Source: Euwallacea fornicatus (taxonomy: Eukaryota > Arthropoda > Insecta > Coleoptera > Curculionidae). Taken from it: 64,000 nt of DNA. Position 1 is the stretch's first letter; each line of letters starts with the position of its first letter. Positions 58,701 to 64,000 of the stretch are shown here, piece after piece. The translations under genes were made by a program, and so were the position numbers. Location: the NCBI RefSeq assembly GCF_040115645.1, contig NC_089560.1, forward strand, positions 3,781,786 through 3,845,785. Direction: 5' to 3'. A model generated the notes under the pieces. That model saw only the letters and a list, made by a program, of their open reading frames with translations, had not been told where the DNA came from and searched no databases.

Positions 58701-59060
58701 TTTTATCTTTATTGTTCTTTTTCGTTATATTTCGTTTCTTTTATTTATTCTTTTTATTATTATAAGGTTTTTTTAATTGTTATTTGTTTATTTATTGTTA
58801 TATTTGTTGTTTGTTTGTGGAATTGTGTGTGTGAAATAAGAAACAATGAAAATGCCTCCAGTTGTTTTACTTAGTATTAAGAACCCGGGTTGGTAAGAAA
58901 ACAAACAAGAAAGTAAGTCAGGTTAGTTCAGAAAACACAAAACAACAACCCGGGTTAGTTCAAAAAAAAAAAAGCTCAGGCTAGTTCAGAAAAATGAAAT
59001 ATAAAAACGAATCCACGCCAAAAATATAAAAATAATTTGAATTGTTCTAACTGATAGAAT
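55770..59060. repeat. Segmental duplication copy B
   Basis: Direct-orientation copy of 44700-55490, about 3.3 kb. It lacks the 150-bp internal tandem, the 47640-48485 piece and roughly 5.2 kb corresponding to 48690-53880 of copy A. It has its own T-rich tract from about 57600 to 58815. Its right end carries AAGAACCCGGGTTGGTAAGA, CAGGTTAGTTCAGAAAACAC and GCTCAGGCTAGTTCAG, and then passes into the decamer array at about 59077. Confidence 0.9.
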
Positions 59061-59080
59061 AATTTACAAAATATACTAGT

Positions 59081-62000
59081 TCAGGTTAGTTCAGGTTAGT
59101 TCAGGTTAGTTCAGGTTAGTTCAGGTTAGTTCAGGTTAGTTCAGGTTAGTTCAGGTTAGTTCAGGTTAGTTCAGGTTAGTTCAGGTTAGTTCAGGTTAGT
59201 TCAGGTTAGTTCAGGTTAGTTCAGGTTAGTTCAGGTTAGTTCAGGTTAGTTCAGGTTAGTTCAGGTTAGTTCAGGTTAGTTCAGGTTAGTTCAGGTTAGT
59301 TCAGGTTAGTTCAGGTTAGTTCAGGTTAGTTCAGGTTAGTTCAGGTTAGTTCAGGTTAGTTCAGGTTAGTTCAGGTTAGTTCAGGTTAGTTCAGGTTAGT
59401 TCAGGTTAGTTCAGGTTAGTTCAGGTTAGTTCAGGTTAGTTCAGGTTAGTTCAGGTTAGTTCAGGTTAGTTCAGGTTAGTTCAGGTTAGTTCAGGTTAGT
59501 TCAGGTTAGTTCAGGTTAGTTCAGGTTAGTTCAGGTTAGTTCAGGTTAGTTCAGGTTAGTTCAGGTTAGTTCAGGTTAGTTCAGGTTAGTTCAGGTTAGT
59601 TCAGGTTAGTTCAGGTTAGTTCAGGTTAGTTCAGGTTAGTTCAGGTTAGTTCAGGTTAGTTCAGGTTAGTTCAGGTTAGTTCAGGTTAGTTCAGGTTAGT
59701 TCAGGTTAGTTCAGGTTAGTTCAGGTTAGTTCAGGTTAGTTCAGGTTAGTTCAGGTTAGTTCAGGTTAGTTCAGGTTAGTTCAGGTTAGTTCAGGTTAGT
59801 TCAGGTTAGTTCAGGTTAGTTCAGGTTAGTTCAGGTTAGTTCAGGTTAGTTCAGGTTAGTTCAGGTTAGTTCAGGTTAGTTCAGGTTAGTTCAGGTTAGT
59901 TCAGGTTAGTTCAGGTTAGTTCAGGTTAGTTCAGGTTAGTTCAGGTTAGTTCAGGTTAGTTCAGGTTAGTTCAGGTTAGTTCAGGTTAGTTCAGGTTAGT
60001 TCAGGTTAGTTCAGGTTAGTTCAGGTTAGTTCAGGTTAGTTCAGGTTAGTTCAGGTTAGTTCAGGTTAGTTCAGGTTAGTTCAGGTTAGTTCAGGTTAGT
60101 TCAGGTTAGTTCAGGTTAGTTCAGGTTAGTTCAGGTTAGTTCAGGTTAGTTCAGGTTAGTTCAGGTTAGTTCAGGTTAGTTCAGGTTAGTTCAGGTTAGT
60201 TCAGGTTAGTTCAGGTTAGTTCAGGTTAGTTCAGGTTAGTTCAGGTTAGTTCAGGTTAGTTCAGGTTAGTTCAGGTTAGTTCAGGTTAGTTCAGGTTAGT
60301 TCAGGTTAGTTCAGGTTAGTTCAGGTTAGTTCAGGTTAGTTCAGGTTAGTTCAGGTTAGTTCAGGTTAGTTCAGGTTAGTTCAGGTTAGTTCAGGTTAGT
60401 TCAGGTTAGTTCAGGTTAGTTCAGGTTAGTTCAGGTTAGTTCAGGTTAGTTCAGGTTAGTTCAGGTTAGTTCAGGTTAGTTCAGGTTAGTTCAGGTTAGT
60501 TCAGGTTAGTTCAGGTTAGTTCAGGTTAGTTCAGGTTAGTTCAGGTTAGTTCAGGTTAGTTCAGGTTAGTTCAGGTTAGTTCAGGTTAGTTCAGGTTAGT
60601 TCAGGTTAGTTCAGGTTAGTTCAGGTTAGTTCAGGTTAGTTCAGGTTAGTTCAGGTTAGTTCAGGTTAGTTCAGGTTAGTTCAGGTTAGTTCAGGTTAGT
60701 TCAGGTTAGTTCAGGTTAGTTCAGGTTAGTTCAGGTTAGTTCAGGTTAGTTCAGGTTAGTTCAGGTTAGTTCAGGTTAGTTCAGGTTAGTTCAGGTTAGT
60801 TCAGGTTAGTTCAGGTTAGTTCAGGTTAGTTCAGGTTAGTTCAGGTTAGTTCAGGTTAGTTCAGGTTAGTTCAGGTTAGTTCAGGTTAGTTCAGGTTAGT
60901 TCAGGTTAGTTCAGGTTAGTTCAGGTTAGTTCAGGTTAGTTCAGGTTAGTTCAGGTTAGTTCAGGTTAGTTCAGGTTAGTTCAGGTTAGTTCAGGTTAGT
61001 TCAGGTTAGTTCAGGTTAGTTCAGGTTAGTTCAGGTTAGTTCAGGTTAGTTCAGGTTAGTTCAGGTTAGTTCAGGTTAGTTCAGGTTAGTTCAGGTTAGT
61101 TCAGGTTAGTTCAGGTTAGTTCAGGTTAGTTCAGGTTAGTTCAGGTTAGTTCAGGTTAGTTCAGGTTAGTTCAGGTTAGTTCAGGTTAGTTCAGGTTAGT
61201 TCAGGTTAGTTCAGGTTAGTTCAGGTTAGTTCAGGTTAGTTCAGGTTAGTTCAGGTTAGTTCAGGTTAGTTCAGGTTAGTTCAGGTTAGTTCAGGTTAGT
61301 TCAGGTTAGTTCAGGTTAGTTCAGGTTAGTTCAGGTTAGTTCAGGTTAGTTCAGGTTAGTTCAGGTTAGTTCAGGTTAGTTCAGGTTAGTTCAGGTTAGT
61401 TCAGGTTAGTTCAGGTTAGTTCAGGTTAGTTCAGGTTAGTTCAGGTTAGTTCAGGTTAGTTCAGGTTAGTTCAGGTTAGTTCAGGTTAGTTCAGGTTAGT
61501 TCAGGTTAGTTCAGGTTAGTTCAGGTTAGTTCAGGTTAGTTCAGGTTAGTTCAGGTTAGTTCAGGTTAGTTCAGGTTAGTTCAGGTTAGTTCAGGTTAGT
61601 TCAGGTTAGTTCAGGTTAGTTCAGGTTAGTTCAGGTTAGTTCAGGTTAGTTCAGGTTAGTTCAGGTTAGTTCAGGTTAGTTCAGGTTAGTTCAGGTTAGT
61701 TCAGGTTAGTTCAGGTTAGTTCAGGTTAGTTCAGGTTAGTTCAGGTTAGTTCAGGTTAGTTCAGGTTAGTTCAGGTTAGTTCAGGTTAGTTCAGGTTAGT
61801 TCAGGTTAGTTCAGGTTAGTTCAGGTTAGTTCAGGTTAGTTCAGGTTAGTTCAGGTTAGTTCAGGTTAGTTCAGGTTAGTTCAGGTTAGTTCAGGTTAGT
61901 TCAGGTTAGTTCAGGTTAGTTCAGGTTAGTTCAGGTTAGTTCAGGTTAGTTCAGGTTAGTTCAGGTTAGTTCAGGTTAGTTCAGGTTAGTTCAGGTTAGT

Positions 62001-63970
62001 TCAGGTTAGTTCAGGTTAGTTCAGGTTAGTTCAGGTTAGTTCAGGTTAGTTCAGGTTAGTTCAGGTTAGTTCAGGTTAGTTCAGGTTAGTTCAGGTTAGT
62101 TCAGGTTAGTTCAGGTTAGTTCAGGTTAGTTCAGGTTAGTTCAGGTTAGTTCAGGTTAGTTCAGGTTAGTTCAGGTTAGTTCAGGTTAGTTCAGGTTAGT
62201 TCAGGTTAGTTCAGGTTAGTTCAGGTTAGTTCAGGTTAGTTCAGGTTAGTTCAGGTTAGTTCAGGTTAGTTCAGGTTAGTTCAGGTTAGTTCAGGTTAGT
62301 TCAGGTTAGTTCAGGTTAGTTCAGGTTAGTTCAGGTTAGTTCAGGTTAGTTCAGGTTAGTTCAGGTTAGTTCAGGTTAGTTCAGGTTAGTTCAGGTTAGT
62401 TCAGGTTAGTTCAGGTTAGTTCAGGTTAGTTCAGGTTAGTTCAGGTTAGTTCAGGTTAGTTCAGGTTAGTTCAGGTTAGTTCAGGTTAGTTCAGGTTAGT
62501 TCAGGTTAGTTCAGGTTAGTTCAGGTTAGTTCAGGTTAGTTCAGGTTAGTTCAGGTTAGTTCAGGTTAGTTCAGGTTAGTTCAGGTTAGTTCAGGTTAGT
62601 TCAGGTTAGTTCAGGTTAGTTCAGGTTAGTTCAGGTTAGTTCAGGTTAGTTCAGGTTAGTTCAGGTTAGTTCAGGTTAGTTCAGGTTAGTTCAGGTTAGT
62701 TCAGGTTAGTTCAGGTTAGTTCAGGTTAGTTCAGGTTAGTTCAGGTTAGTTCAGGTTAGTTCAGGTTAGTTCAGGTTAGTTCAGGTTAGTTCAGGTTAGT
62801 TCAGGTTAGTTCAGGTTAGTTCAGGTTAGTTCAGGTTAGTTCAGGTTAGTTCAGGTTAGTTCAGGTTAGTTCAGGTTAGTTCAGGTTAGTTCAGGTTAGT
62901 TCAGGTTAGTTCAGGTTAGTTCAGGTTAGTTCAGGTTAGTTCAGGTTAGTTCAGGTTAGTTCAGGTTAGTTCAGGTTAGTTCAGGTTAGTTCAGGTTAGT
63001 TCAGGTTAGTTCAGGTTAGTTCAGGTTAGTTCAGGTTAGTTCAGGTTAGTTCAGGTTAGTTCAGGTTAGTTCAGGTTAGTTCAGGTTAGTTCAGGTTAGT
63101 TCAGGTTAGTTCAGGTTAGTTCAGGTTAGTTCAGGTTAGTTCAGGTTAGTTCAGGTTAGTTCAGGTTAGTTCAGGTTAGTTCAGGTTAGTTCAGGTTAGT
63201 TCAGGTTAGTTCAGGTTAGTTCAGGTTAGTTCAGGTTAGTTCAGGTTAGTTCAGGTTAGTTCAGGTTAGTTCAGGTTAGTTCAGGTTAGTTCAGGTTAGT
63301 TCAGGTTAGTTCAGGTTAGTTCAGGTTAGTTCAGGTTAGTTCAGGTTAGTTCAGGTTAGTTCAGGTTAGTTCAGGTTAGTTCAGGTTAGTTCAGGTTAGT
63401 TCAGGTTAGTTCAGGTTAGTTCAGGTTAGTTCAGGTTAGTTCAGGTTAGTTCAGGTTAGTTCAGGTTAGTTCAGGTTAGTTCAGGTTAGTTCAGGTTAGT
63501 TCAGGTTAGTTCAGGTTAGTTCAGGTTAGTTCAGGTTAGTTCAGGTTAGTTCAGGTTAGTTCAGGTTAGTTCAGGTTAGTTCAGGTTAGTTCAGGTTAGT
63601 TCAGGTTAGTTCAGGTTAGTTCAGGTTAGTTCAGGTTAGTTCAGGTTAGTTCAGGTTAGTTCAGGTTAGTTCAGGTTAGTTCAGGTTAGTTCAGGTTAGT
63701 TCAGGTTAGTTCAGGTTAGTTCAGGTTAGTTCAGGTTAGTTCAGGTTAGTTCAGGTTAGTTCAGGTTAGTTCAGGTTAGTTCAGGTTAGTTCAGGTTAGT
63801 TCAGGTTAGTTCAGGTTAGTTCAGGTTAGTTCAGGTTAGTTCAGGTTAGTTCAGGTTAGTTCAGGTTAGTTCAGGTTAGTTCAGGTTAGTTCAGGTTAGT
63901 TCAGGTTAGTTCAGGTTAGTTCAGGTTAGTTCAGGTTAGTTCAGGTTAGTTCAGGTTAGTTCAGGTTAGT
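59081..63970. repeat. Perfect 10-bp satellite TCAGGTTAGT, 489 copies
   Basis: 4890 bp of TCAGGTTAGT repeated head to tail without a visible mismatch, followed by irregular units to 64000 (CTCAGGTTAGGTCTTCAGGT). The decamer is TCAGG followed by TTAGT. TCAGG is the telomeric repeat of Tribolium and many other beetles, TTAGG that of most insects. The G-rich strand points rightward, as it should at a right-hand chromosome end. The reverse complement is ACTAACCTGA. All frames meet TAG, so it has no coding capacity. Whether this is a telomere, a subtelomeric satellite or an interstitial array cannot be decided from the window. Confidence 0.97.
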
Positions 63971-64000
63971 CTCAGGTTAGGTCTTCAGGTTAGTTCAGGA

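Overview
The window is animal nuclear DNA, almost certainly from an insect. It is AT-rich. Genes are split into short exons with GT-AG introns of about 50 bp to 4 kb. It carries degraded Tc1/mariner-type transposons and an arthropod-type neurotactin gene. The 4.9 kb right-hand array contains the TCAGG pentamer known from beetle telomeres, which makes a beetle the best guess; that is an inference, not a demonstration.

Positions 1-11,700 are mostly mobile-element debris: a mariner copy split by a second element, a foldback element, a long-TIR element carrying a transposase relic, and a Tc1-like relic. Interleaved with these are the last exons of an unidentified minus-strand gene (5718-7455), a small plus-strand gene of possible aldehyde-dehydrogenase fold that breaks frame near its end (7715-8450), and fragments of another minus-strand coding sequence near 9800-10770.

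Positions 11,713-31,100 hold three genes whose relatives act in cilia or centrioles: a TOGARAM/crescerin-like TOG-domain gene (minus), a pitchfork/CIMAP3-like gene (plus) and C2CD3 (minus, 10 exons that join in frame to 1262 aa). A tiny two-exon gene of unknown function lies between the last two. Introns of the TOGARAM-like gene hold a second mariner and two more long-TIR elements.

Positions 32,750-38,351 hold a complete 9-exon neurotactin gene (736 aa), a type II membrane adhesion protein with a catalytically dead esterase domain. Its 3' UTR probably runs to about 39,730.

Positions 40,000-64,000 are repeat-dominated. They contain a diverged duplicated cassette on both sides of a 79-bp minisatellite, then two tandem copies of a segmental duplication (about 44.7-55.5 kb and 55.8-59.06 kb). 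Each copy ends in more than 1 kb of T/C-rich, strand-asymmetric DNA. The left copy is enlarged by about 5 kb that includes three neighbouring palindromic elements. Directly abutting the second copy are 489 perfect head-to-tail copies of the 10-mer TCAGGTTAGT, which is the pentamer TCAGG alternating with TTAGT. A few exon-like blocks (42,787-42,959; 55,525-55,593) suggest that an unidentified plus-strand gene runs through this region.
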